Shown: piece after piece, positions 1-7,669 of the stretch
Position numbering within the stretch: position 1 is the first letter of the stretch
Layout: the number at the start of each line of letters is the position of its first letter
From: an uncultured Allobaculum sp.
Lineage (GTDB): Bacteria > Bacillota_I > Bacilli_A > Erysipelotrichales > Erysipelotrichaceae
DNA: 23,452 nt
Assembly (NCBI GenBank): GCA_910577085.1
Contig: CAJTLE010000034.1
Span: forward strand, 1 to 23,452
Reading direction: 5' to 3'
Position numbers and translations under genes: made by a program
Notes under the pieces: generated by a model
Database searches by the model: none
What the model was told of the DNA's origin: nothing
What the model saw: the letters and a program-made list of their open reading frames with translations, nothing else

Positions 1-1
1 G

Positions 2-27
2 GCTTCTTGACGAGTGCCTCAAGAAGC
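2..27. repeat. 9-bp perfect inverted repeat (hairpin)
   Basis: GCTTCTTGA (2-10) and TCAAGAAGC (19-27) are exact complements around an 8-base loop. No T-run follows on the plus strand, so it is not a standard intrinsic terminator by itself. It could be the end of a gene to the left of the window. Confidence 0.7.
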
Positions 28-29
28 TG

Positions 30-49
30 AAACTAAATCGATTTAGTTT
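30..49. repeat. 20-bp perfect palindrome, possible operator
   Basis: AAACTAAATCGATTTAGTTT is a perfect 20-bp palindrome with no spacer and an ATCGAT centre. LacI-family operators often have a central CG flanked by A- and T-runs, so it could be an operator for an off-window gene. It is also followed by T residues to position 51, so an AU-rich terminator stem is an alternative. Confidence 0.55.
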
Positions 50-105
50 TTAAAACATCTTAATAAGATTAAATATATAACTCATAAAGTCTATGGTGTC
101 TTTAT

Positions 106-135
106 GATCCTAAGGAACACGTGTTCCATAGGATC
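106..135. repeat. 30-bp near-perfect palindrome
   Basis: GATCCTA (106-112) pairs with TAGGATC (129-135), and GGAACAC (114-120) with GTGTTCC (121-127). Only the pair 113/128 (A/A) is unmatched. The arms meet with no loop, which suits a dimeric DNA-binding protein or a cruciform better than an RNA terminator. The adjacent 82-107 repeat shares its first two bases. Confidence 0.65.
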
Positions 136-489
136 GATATCTGCAAAACGTTAAAAAGCAATATATTTTGCATATATAAAGCGTTTCTGAATCAAATATA
201 TAGACGCGGTTCAACTAAGGAACACAGACGTGCAAAGTTCAGGTTACTTGGCGTAGAATTTGCTTTTCCAAGAACGTGGTTCTTACGCAAACAGTGTGTT
301 TAGCTATCATCACTATTATCGACGATAGCAATTGCCGCTAAGCCCGATAACCCAAAATGCGATAGGCAAACTCATCTCGAATTAGGTATTGTTATTGAAT
401 CAACAATATGAATGATGCAAGCTTATTCATTCCCCAGAATTATCAGTGTTAAAAACTACATTTGCGTAAGATCCAAGAACGTCTGGAAG

Positions 490-1668
490 TCAATCAAGCA
501 GAACCGGATTGAAGTGGATATTCTGCTCGACATAAAGATAAGGGATGTGGGCAAATGAATTCAGCACAGCCTCGATAATAATCTGGACACCTTTAGGCGG
601 AACGGCCATTCCAATCTGCTTTCTTACGCTTTCTTTGCTTCCAGAGAAGACGTATTCGTCAGGAAAAGTCTGCAGTCGGGCCCGTTCGCGGTTGGTAAGA
701 GCCCGGTCTTCTTTCCAGTGATACATATGGGTTCCACCTCCTCCGCTGCCGGTAACTGTATAGGCAGGTTTGGCTGGATCCAGGCGACGGTAAATCTGGC
801 TCAAAGTTGCTCCGGAAATATTCAGCTTCAGGTCATCAGGCAGATCAGCATTAAAGGCATTCTGACCAGGAAGAATATGCTGGAGACGCCGGATTACTTT
901 AGCGCTTTGAGCAGTTTTTTCATTATTCGCTACATCGGCAGGGATAGGCGGATTTTCGATTGCATTCTGGCAGGAAACATCTATTTTTTCGTATGGCTTT
1001 GGTGAAGGAACCCTGTAAACCACATCCTGGATGTCATCGCGGATGCCGACAATAATGACCCGATGCCTGCTTTGGGGGACTCCATACTGCTCAAATTTAT
1101 ATAAGTGTGGAGTTACACGGTATCCTGCCCCTTCCATCTCAGCAAGAATCTTCCGAAATGTCTTTCCACTTCCAGAGCTTTTGATTCCCGTTACGTTCTC
1201 TGCGACAAACCATTGCGGCCTGAATAATTTCAAAGCCTGGACGCCGTAGGTATAAAGGGGGCCGAAAGTACCCTCAAGCCCCTTTCGCTGGCCGACCAGG
1301 CTATAGTCATTGCAGGGAAAACCAAATGCTAGCGCATCGATCTCGCTGATTTTTTTTAGAACTCCAAAGTCAAGTGCGCGGACATCTTCGCAGATCACAG
1401 ACCCCTTCTCATCAGGACAGATATTTTGCTGATAGGTGATGCAGGTGTCCTGGTCATAATCATTTGCCCAGACATGCTTTACCGAAAGCCTTCCGTCCTG
1501 GCTGTGTGAGTGAAGCGCTCCCCAGGCAATTCCTCCGGGCCCACAGAACAATTCCCCAAGACGAAAAACCTGGGTATTATCTTTCCTGCTCTCAGACTGT
1601 TTACTGCCGCATTTCTCATTCTTTGCTGATCCACTGACGCGGACAGCTTCATCAATGGTATCTTTCAT
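490..1668 (-). CDS. dcm: DNA (cytosine-5) methyltransferase
   Basis: Transfers a methyl group from S-adenosylmethionine to C5 of cytosine in a specific DNA site. The 392-residue product shows the family motifs in order: AdoMet loop LGELFCGPGG (motif I, about 38-46), catalytic FPCNDYS with Cys119 (motif IV, a variant of PPCQxFS), AENV at 156-159 (motif VI), QYGVPQSRHR (motif VIII, about 194-203), a Gly-rich target-recognition segment (GSGGGGTH), and IGMAVPP near the C terminus (motif X). About 30 polar residues precede motif I. The start is backed by AGGAG nine bases upstream. It is divergent from a Vsr endonuclease gene, the usual partner of a 5mC methylase, and lies beside the Z1/MORC operon, so it is the likely self-marking enzyme of that island. 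The recognition site cannot be read from sequence. Confidence 0.93.
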   Translation of the reverse strand: MKDTIDEAVRVSGSAKNEKCGSKQSESRKDNTQVFRLGELFCGPGGIAWGALHSHSQDGRLSVKHVWANDYDQDTCITYQQNICPDEKGSVICEDVRALDFGVLKKISEIDALAFGFPCNDYSLVGQRKGLEGTFGPLYTYGVQALKLFRPQWFVAENVTGIKSSGSGKTFRKILAEMEGAGYRVTPHLYKFEQYGVPQSRHRVIIVGIRDDIQDVVYRVPSPKPYEKIDVSCQNAIENPPIPADVANNEKTAQSAKVIRRLQHILPGQNAFNADLPDDLKLNISGATLSQIYRRLDPAKPAYTVTGSGGGGTHMYHWKEDRALTNRERARLQTFPDEYVFSGSKESVRKQIGMAVPPKGVQIIIEAVLNSFAHIPYLYVEQNIHFNPVLLD

Positions 1669-1986
1669 CCGTTACCACTCCTAATCAAAAATTTCGAATA
1701 GAATGCTGCCTTTTCCTGCAATCTCTGTCCCTCGTCAGCAAATCTGTCTTTCTTTAGTATCTATAAAACACTCCTATAGAATAATTGCTTGTAATAACTT
1801 ATCTGATGACTTTTTGTTTCCGGAAAAGAGCTTTGCATTCTGTGAAATATAGTTCACTGTAGCATGAAAGCCATTAAATTGGCAGCTTAATGGCTACCTA
1901 ATAACATTATTTTTGATAAAAATGAACGAATTGATATAGATACCTCTGTTCGTTTAAAATAAATTCAATTGGAGATGACTGCCAGT
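1669..1986. promoter_or_regulatory. Divergent methylase/Vsr control region
   Basis: This 318-base gap separates the two divergent starts. It holds a 9-bp perfect inverted repeat, AGCCATTAA (1869-1877) with TTAATGGCT (1887-1895), and the putative vsr promoter further right. I found no open frame that could be a controller (C) protein. A methylase promoter on the minus strand is expected but I could not pick one confidently. Confidence 0.45.
1931..1960 (+). promoter_or_regulatory. Putative vsr promoter with flanking inverted repeat
   Basis: TTGATA (1931-1936) and TAAAAT (1955-1960) are spaced by 18 bases. AACGAA (1925-1930) directly precedes the -35 and its complement TTCGTT (1949-1954) directly precedes the -10, so a bound dimer would cover the promoter. 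This is a motif-level prediction only. Confidence 0.5.
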
Positions 1987-2442
1987 ATGGATACCGTAAC
2001 CCCAGAACAACGTTCTTCTAATATGCAAAAAATCAAGTCGGTCAATACAAAACCTGAGATCTATTTTCGAAAGCTCCTCTTTTCTCGGGGTATCCGTTAT
2101 CGGATTTATTCGAGAAAAATCCTCGGAAAACCCGATCTCTATCTAAAAAAATACAATACAGCCATCTTTGTCCATGGATGCTTCTGGCATCAGCACGAAG
2201 ATTGCAAATATGCTAGGATCCCGAAAACTCGTCCCGAATACTGGATTCCAAAGCTTGAACGCAATAAAAAACACGATCAGGAAGTTAAAGAAAAGCTTCT
2301 GAACGCAAATGTCAGGGTCATTATTATCTGGGAATGTCTTCTGAAAAAAATGGCTAAAGACCCGATTCTGGAAAGCAGCATACTTGAAAAAGTCATTCAT
2401 TTTCTTAGCAGTCCATCGGAAAAATTTCTTGAACTTCCCTGA
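1987..2442 (+). CDS. vsr: Very short patch repair (Vsr) endonuclease
   Basis: Nicks DNA 5' of the T in T:G mismatches that arise when 5-methylcytosine deaminates, starting short-patch repair. The 151-residue product begins MDTVTPEQRSSNMQKIKS, matching the family N terminus. It carries KPDLY with catalytic Asp50, then FVHGCFWHQH (His63, His68, His70) and the DCKYARIPKTRPEYW segment of zinc-binding and core residues. Positions are offset by about one from the E. coli enzyme. I chose ATG 1987 because GGAGATGA (1971-1978) lies eight bases upstream; a longer TTG start at 1969 would overlap that site. The gene is divergent from the cytosine methylase and ends before a terminator, so it is transcribed apart from the operon to its right. 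Confidence 0.94.
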   Translation: MDTVTPEQRSSNMQKIKSVNTKPEIYFRKLLFSRGIRYRIYSRKILGKPDLYLKKYNTAIFVHGCFWHQHEDCKYARIPKTRPEYWIPKLERNKKHDQEVKEKLLNANVRVIIIWECLLKKMAKDPILESSILEKVIHFLSSPSEKFLELP

Positions 2443-2489
2443 ACAGCTACAAAAGCAGTTTCTAAATCCACACTGATTCTTCATACCAG

Positions 2490-2530
2490 GCAGATGATTT
2501 TGCAAAAAGCAAACGTCTGCTGCTTTTTTT
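2490..2530 (+). terminator. Intrinsic terminator after vsr
   Basis: GCAGATG (2490-2496) can pair with CGTCTGC (2514-2520), one G-U pair included. A competing stem AAAAAGCA (2504-2511)/TGCTTTTT (2521-2528) is also possible. A run of seven T ends at 2530. It separates vsr from the downstream operon. Confidence 0.7.
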
Positions 2531-2630
2531 ACGCAAGATCAACAGGGACTCTTTCTGGAAGTAACCATAAAGGCTATTATAGAAACATCATGTGTTTTTC
2601 AGCTTTCATTCAGCATAATTTCATTTAATT

Positions 2631-2664
2631 TTCAACATTGCTGTAATTTCACTTCATAATGTTG
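2631..2664 (+). promoter_or_regulatory. Putative promoter/operator of the Z1-MORC operon
   Basis: A -10-like CATAAT (2655-2660) lies 18 bases after a weak -35-like TTCAAC (2631-2636). A 7-bp inverted repeat, CAACATT (2633-2639) and AATGTTG (2658-2664), overlaps both elements, so a bound repressor would block polymerase. No transcriptional regulator gene is seen in the island, so the cognate factor would be elsewhere. Confidence 0.4.
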
Positions 2665-2705
2665 ATGAAAGCCTTACCAGAAAAAGATTGAAGGAGCATA
2701 AGTAT

Positions 2706-5531
2706 ATGAGTGATAGCAGTCCCAATGCACGACAAGTTTATTCTGACTTTATCGACGAGTTGAGAGCCATGGGCCGCGCCTGGGAAGATGTGTATCTAGC
2801 TGACGGAGATGATGAAGACGAAATTTCTACCAGCCTTAAACTCCATGGAAAAAAGCACGGACTCCAGAAGTCTGACTACTATACACCTGATCAATGGAAA
2901 CAGCTTGTCAAAGAGAAAGAGGAACGTGAGAAGCATGAAAAACAAATCGGCATTGCTGTCAATCAGCCCCTGCTTGGTCACGATGCAGTCAATAATTTCG
3001 TGTTGTCAAACAGCCGGGCCTCAATGTGGAAACTCTATCTCCGAGCTCTCGAAAAAAAAGGTTTCTCTTCCCAGTCAATCAACAACCTGGTCCAGTCCAC
3101 CCAAAATATCCTGCTGGCCCTGAATCCAAGCACACAGCACAACCATCCATTCAAAGGCCTGGTTATGGGTAATGTCCAATCTGGAAAAACAGCGAATATG
3201 GCCGGACTTATCAGTGCTGCTGCTGACAATGGCTTCAATATGTTCATCGTGCTTTCGGGCATGATCGAATCGCTTCGCATCCAGACAGAAGACAGATTCA
3301 AATCAGATCTGATTCATGACAAATCGAATATTACCTGGCAGATCTTCACTCACCTCGGTCCGATGGGTAGCAATCCTCTGAGCAGTTGCAATTTCAAGGA
3401 GAACTGCAACTTCCGGTATATGACAGTTGTCCTGAAAAATGCTGACCGGCTCGATCAGCTTATTAAATGGCTGAAATCAGATCCGAACAAACTTTCCCAG
3501 ATGAAGATCATGATTATTGATGATGAGGCAGACCAGGCAAGCCCCAACACCAAAGATATTTCTACTGCTGAGGTTACCACTATTAATGAACTGATTAAAA
3601 ATCTTGTGTTCAGTTCTTACTGGACAGAGGGTCAGATTCCCGCTTACCCAAAAGCCGTCAACTACATTGGATTTACTGCTACGCCTTTTGCAAATGTCTT
3701 AAACGAAGCAGGCCCAGACTCTTTATTCCCCAGCGACATGATCTATAGTCTGCCGGTCAGTTCCGAATACTTTGGTCCGCAACAGATCTTTGGACTGCGA
3801 GACGAGTATTTTTCTGATGATGAAGACTCAAAAATCGCCGGTCTGGATATTGTCAATACGATCAGTAAAGATGACATTGCGCTGGTTAATGAAGCACAGA
3901 AGGGCGAAACAACAGAATTTCCAGAATCGCTTCAAGATTCGATCTGTTGGTTTTTGTGTTCAGTTGCTGCACTCCGCTATAGAAAAAAGCGCAAACCCTT
4001 TACGATGCTGATTCACACCAGTCAAAGCACTTTCTGCCATAAGGAACTTGGTGACCTGGTTTTTAACTGGCTCAACACAGCCAGGATGGACACACTTCTT
4101 GAGCGCTGCCGCGCTGTCTGGAAGGCAGAAACAAAAAAGCTGACTTTTGAAAAATTCAAAGAAGTGATGGAAGATTATCCGATTGGGCAGGTTGAAAACT
4201 ATCCTGACTTTGATCATTTCAAGCCAGAACTGATTGAATTGATCAAAGAAGAAGCCGTCCATATCAATATAGATTCTGACATGAAGCCTGCTTATGGAAA
4301 TGGAATTCACCTCTGCATTGATAACAGCACTAACAACGGTATAACCGAAGACAATGAGTATTTGAGACTTCTCTACCCAAAGACCGAAAATATGCCAGAA
4401 AAGGCGCCTGCCTTTCTTGTAATTGGGGGAACGACCCTTTCTAGAGGGCTGACGCTTGAAGGCCTGATTTCAAGTTATTTTCTGCGGACGACCAAAAACG
4501 GCGATACTCTGATGCAGATGGGCAGATGGTTCGGATACCGCAAAGGTTATGAACTATATCCAAGAATCTGGATGTCGGCTAATGCCAGACTGCGCTTTGA
4601 ATACCTTTCTGTAATTGACTATGACCTTCGCCGGACGATTCAGAACATGGTCAACAACTTGAAAACACCTGGTGAAGTTGGTGTGATGGTCAGACAGTCT
4701 CCATCAAAAAGCCTTCTCCAGCTGACCGCCAAAAACAAAATGCAGTCTGCTGTCCCCGCTTCTCGAAACTTCACTGGATTCAATTCCCAGACAAAGCTGT
4801 TTGACCAGGACCGACAGATTCAGCAGCATAATCTAGCGCTTACTGAGAACTTTCTCCAAGAACTCACCCATCTGCCTGAAGGATCTTTCTTATCTGATTC
4901 TCATGCCAAAGTCTGGTACCAAGTTCCGTCTTCCATGGTCTGCGATTATCTGCAACAGTTCCACTTTCAGAAGAACTTAAAACTGTCCCGCTATATCTCC
5001 AGCCTGATCAGCTGGATCAGGAAACAGGATAAGGAAGAAAAAATGAAACCATGGAATATTGTTCTTCCTTCCAGAAAAGACAACACTTCTCAATGGGGAA
5101 TAGAACCTTATCGAATCAACATGGTTGTTCGTTCCAGACTCAATGATGGAAGCGGCGATGCCAATGTAATCAATGTCGGAGCTGTGAAGACTCTTACCGA
5201 TACGCTCGCTGATGTTCGTCATCAGGATGGCTTTGAAGAAGCATGGGCCACCGTAAAATCATTACCAGCAACCGAAGGAATCGATAAAGTTCGAAAAATG
5301 ATGAAAGCTGATGACATCCCTCAGCTAATTATTTATATCATCGACAAAGACAGCCAGCCAAAAAAACCGGATCAGATCAATCGCCTTCCACTCGACAGTT
5401 TCGAGAATCTAGTCGGTCTAAACATAGCAATTCCTGGAACAACCACTTCGACTGACTATGTCGACTACCTAAGCGTTCTTCTACCATCACACGAAGAATT
5501 TGCTGATGAAGCAGATATTAACGAGGGATAA
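2706..5531 (+). CDS. Z1-domain superfamily II helicase-like ATPase
   Basis: A 941-residue ATPase of the Z1 family, found in restriction-modification-like neighbourhoods with GHKL/MORC proteins. Motifs in order: Walker A GNVQSGKT (about 155-162), Walker B MIIDDEAD (about 268-275), GFTATPFA (about 322), GGTTLSRGLTLEGL (about 573, motif V-like) and QMGRWFGYR (about 604, motif VI with arginine fingers). The region after about 640 is the family C-terminal part with no catalytic motif I can name. No signal or membrane segment is evident. ATG 2706 is chosen because AAGGAG (2691-2696) sits nine bases upstream; a TTG at 2688 would place that site inside the gene. It heads a five-gene operon, and the next start is two bases after its stop. 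Role inferred: ATP-driven DNA translocation or remodelling that feeds a nuclease. Confidence 0.9.
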   Translation: MSDSSPNARQVYSDFIDELRAMGRAWEDVYLADGDDEDEISTSLKLHGKKHGLQKSDYYTPDQWKQLVKEKEEREKHEKQIGIAVNQPLLGHDAVNNFVLSNSRASMWKLYLRALEKKGFSSQSINNLVQSTQNILLALNPSTQHNHPFKGLVMGNVQSGKTANMAGLISAAADNGFNMFIVLSGMIESLRIQTEDRFKSDLIHDKSNITWQIFTHLGPMGSNPLSSCNFKENCNFRYMTVVLKNADRLDQLIKWLKSDPNKLSQMKIMIIDDEADQASPNTKDISTAEVTTINELIKNLVFSSYWTEGQIPAYPKAVNYIGFTATPFANVLNEAGPDSLFPSDMIYSLPVSSEYFGPQQIFGLRDEYFSDDEDSKIAGLDIVNTISKDDIALVNEAQKGETTEFPESLQDSICWFLCSVAALRYRKKRKPFTMLIHTSQSTFCHKELGDLVFNWLNTARMDTLLERCRAVWKAETKKLTFEKFKEVMEDYPIGQVENYPDFDHFKPELIELIKEEAVHINIDSDMKPAYGNGIHLCIDNSTNNGITEDNEYLRLLYPKTENMPEKAPAFLVIGGTTLSRGLTLEGLISSYFLRTTKNGDTLMQMGRWFGYRKGYELYPRIWMSANARLRFEYLSVIDYDLRRTIQNMVNNLKTPGEVGVMVRQSPSKSLLQLTAKNKMQSAVPASRNFTGFNSQTKLFDQDRQIQQHNLALTENFLQELTHLPEGSFLSDSHAKVWYQVPSSMVCDYLQQFHFQKNLKLSRYISSLISWIRKQDKEEKMKPWNIVLPSRKDNTSQWGIEPYRINMVVRSRLNDGSGDANVINVGAVKTLTDTLADVRHQDGFEEAWATVKSLPATEGIDKVRKMMKADDIPQLIIYIIDKDSQPKKPDQINRLPLDSFENLVGLNIAIPGTTTSTDYVDYLSVLLPSHEEFADEADINEG

Positions 5532-5533
5532 AA

Positions 5534-7660
5534 ATGGAGATTCAAATTGCAGAAATTGGAAATATGAGCCAATCTGGCAGCTCGCTGCTCAAAAGTATTC
5601 AGAACAATTCGACGCCTATTCTCGATTTGCTTGTCCGGGAGTCTATACAGAATTCCTTGGATGCAGCCAAGCCTGGAAAAGCATGGGTAGGTGTTGAATT
5701 TGAAATTGGAGAATTCAGCCCTAAAAAACTGAACAGCTACTTAAGCGGCTCTATCGACACGCTCAATGCACGCTTTCCAAACTCCTCTGAAAAATATATT
5801 GCGATTCGGGATATCAATACCGAAGGACTGACTGGACATCTCTCCAGCCGGGAGCTGAAACAGTCTGATTCATATGGCAACCTTCTGAAACTGGTCTATG
5901 AAATCGGTCAGTCACAAGAAGCTAAAGGAGCCGGCGGATCATGGGGGCTTGGAAAAACAGTTTACTTCAGAATTGGAATTGGCCTGGTATTTTACTATTC
6001 GAGAATCAGACTTGATTCTGGACGGTATCAATCTCGCCTGGCGGTGACTCATGTTGAAGATGAGACAAAGCCGGAACTGTCTATCATTCCTTACTCTTCA
6101 GATGGCAAAAGAAGAGGTATTGCCTGGTGGGGACAACGTAACCTCAAGTATCCAAAAGAAACCATTCCTCTAACAGACGAAAATGAGATTAACAAAATTC
6201 TGGATATTTTCGGTTTTGAGCCCTATGAGGGTACAGAAACCGGAACTTCAATCATCATTCCTTATATAAATGAAGAAAAGCTTCTGAAAAACAACCGGAT
6301 TGAGTATACAGACAACCTGAGCCAGATCAGCAACCCAAACTGGTACAGTTCGCTCTACGAATACCTGATTATCGCAATTCAAAGATGGTACGCTCCCAAA
6401 ATCGGTAACAGGAATCTGGACAGTGTCTTTTTAAAACCGTCTGTCTCCGATAGAAGCGAAAAGGAATTTCTGGAAATCACCTCGGATAATATGGAACCTG
6501 CTTTCAAAGTCGTCCAGGACCTCTACACAATTGCCTATAAAAAACTCAGAGATCGAGCGTACCGAAGTGATCTGGAACTTCGCGGAATACCAACCGTCTG
6601 TGAAGAAGTACTGCTGAACGGTGTATTTACCACAGGATCCAAAAGAGCCTCTGGAGCCATTGCGTTTGCCAATGTGACAGAAACATTCCTTCATATGGGG
6701 CCTCCTGACAACAACTACAGTCCTTACTACTATTACGGATTGCCTGATGATGGAGACGACAGCTCCCTGCCAGTGATCGCCTATACCCGCAAACCAGGTA
6801 TGATTGTGGAATATGCTGACTCTGGAAAATGGGTTCAAGGGATGCCGCCAACCACAGACAGCACTTATTTAATAGGTGTCTTTGTTCTGCATTCAGAGCA
6901 GCGATTCAAGAACAGCTTTGGTTTCCCTGATGACGAAAATTCATTGGAAGATTATGTCCGCAGCACAGAAAACGCAGACCATATGAAATGGGAAGACGTC
7001 AGTTACTATGGTCAAGCTCTAAAAGTCATTCAGAACACCCAAAAAGGTGTTGTCAAAAAGGTCTTAAAGTCCTGTAAAACCAGCATTCCTACTGCAGCCG
7101 AAATTCAGGATAAAAAGCTCAGCAGCGATCTGGGACAGTTTCTTTTGCCGCCGGTAGGCTTTGGGACAGATCCCCGACAAAAGGCGTCCGGGACAAACAA
7201 AAATAGTGCAAACGTTAAACCAAGCTCATCCCGCGGCCCGCAATTCAAGGTTGAAGGAGTCAGCTATTCGTCTCAAGGCATGACAGTCACACTGTCACTA
7301 ACTTTCCAAAAAGAAATTAAAAAACCGATTGCAGTTGAATGCTCTGTCAATTTAGAAGCAGGAAACCTTCCAATGAACCAATGGGAAGAGGAGATGTTTA
7401 CGCCTTTTCCTTTTGACATAACGGATCTTTCTGTCTCAGTCGAAAATCTGGCAGCTAAGAAAGTATCTGACTCCGTTGCAATTGAAGGAAATTATAAGAA
7501 TGTAAAGGGTGTAGCCATTACTCGAATGAAAAACAATTCCGGAATCTGTTACGGCTTTAAGGTCGATGCTTCTGGTCAAAAAAAAATCAGAGTATGGTTC
7601 AAGCTGTTCGTTAAAGTATCTGACAGATCTCTGATCGCTTCATTTTCAACAAAAGAGTAG
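5534..7660 (+). CDS. GHKL ATPase, paraMORC-like
   Basis: A 708-residue protein with a Bergerat-fold ATPase at the N terminus. Visible motifs are the N-box RESIQNSLDA (Glu36, Asn40, binding Mg-ATP), a divergent G1 box IRDINTEGLTG (Asp93), and the G2 lid GAGGSWGLGK (132-141). The GSWGLGK form is typical of MORC-like rather than MutL or gyrase proteins. An S5-like region would be expected around 200-400, and the last 200 residues look beta-rich. GHKL/MORC proteins dimerise on ATP and can clamp or compact DNA. It starts two bases after the Z1 gene, with GAGGG just upstream, so the two are likely translated together. The link to Z1 and nuclease genes is the paraMORC context described by Iyer et al. 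2008. A DNA-clamp role here is inference. Confidence 0.85.
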   Translation: MEIQIAEIGNMSQSGSSLLKSIQNNSTPILDLLVRESIQNSLDAAKPGKAWVGVEFEIGEFSPKKLNSYLSGSIDTLNARFPNSSEKYIAIRDINTEGLTGHLSSRELKQSDSYGNLLKLVYEIGQSQEAKGAGGSWGLGKTVYFRIGIGLVFYYSRIRLDSGRYQSRLAVTHVEDETKPELSIIPYSSDGKRRGIAWWGQRNLKYPKETIPLTDENEINKILDIFGFEPYEGTETGTSIIIPYINEEKLLKNNRIEYTDNLSQISNPNWYSSLYEYLIIAIQRWYAPKIGNRNLDSVFLKPSVSDRSEKEFLEITSDNMEPAFKVVQDLYTIAYKKLRDRAYRSDLELRGIPTVCEEVLLNGVFTTGSKRASGAIAFANVTETFLHMGPPDNNYSPYYYYGLPDDGDDSSLPVIAYTRKPGMIVEYADSGKWVQGMPPTTDSTYLIGVFVLHSEQRFKNSFGFPDDENSLEDYVRSTENADHMKWEDVSYYGQALKVIQNTQKGVVKKVLKSCKTSIPTAAEIQDKKLSSDLGQFLLPPVGFGTDPRQKASGTNKNSANVKPSSSRGPQFKVEGVSYSSQGMTVTLSLTFQKEIKKPIAVECSVNLEAGNLPMNQWEEEMFTPFPFDITDLSVSVENLAAKKVSDSVAIEGNYKNVKGVAITRMKNNSGICYGFKVDASGQKKIRVWFKLFVKVSDRSLIASFSTKE

Positions 7661-7669
7661 GAGACCAAA

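Larger units (their letters stand above)
1..489. other. Inverted-repeat-rich non-coding region
   Basis: I see no convincing gene here. The longest open frame, 60 codons at 121-303, has no recognisable motif and starts inside a palindrome. The stretch holds consecutive inverted repeats at 2-27, 30-49, 57-69 (ATCTTA-A-TAAGAT), 82-107 (TCATAAAG/CTTTATGA), 106-135, 142-172 (TGCAAAA/TTTTGCA), 270-284 (AAGAAC-GTG-GTTCTT), 303-329 (GCTATC/GATAGC), 387-408 (TATTGTT/AACAATA) and 410-432 (GAATGA/TCATTC). An 11-base direct repeat CTAAGGAACAC occurs at 110-120 and 215-225. It lies downstream of the methyltransferase gene and borders the defence island. It could hold terminators, operators or a recombination site; its role is unknown. 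Confidence 0.6.

Noticed and set aside
121..303. 60-codon open frame with an ATG-like start in the left non-coding region
   Set aside because: No ribosome site, no recognisable motif, and its start lies inside a palindrome; coding is not supported.
1969..1986. TTG start for Vsr adding six residues
   Set aside because: It would overlap the good ribosome site GGAGATGA, and the family N terminus begins at ATG 1987.
2688..2705. TTG start for the Z1 protein
   Set aside because: AAGGAG at 2691-2696 would then lie inside the gene; it is well placed for ATG 2706.
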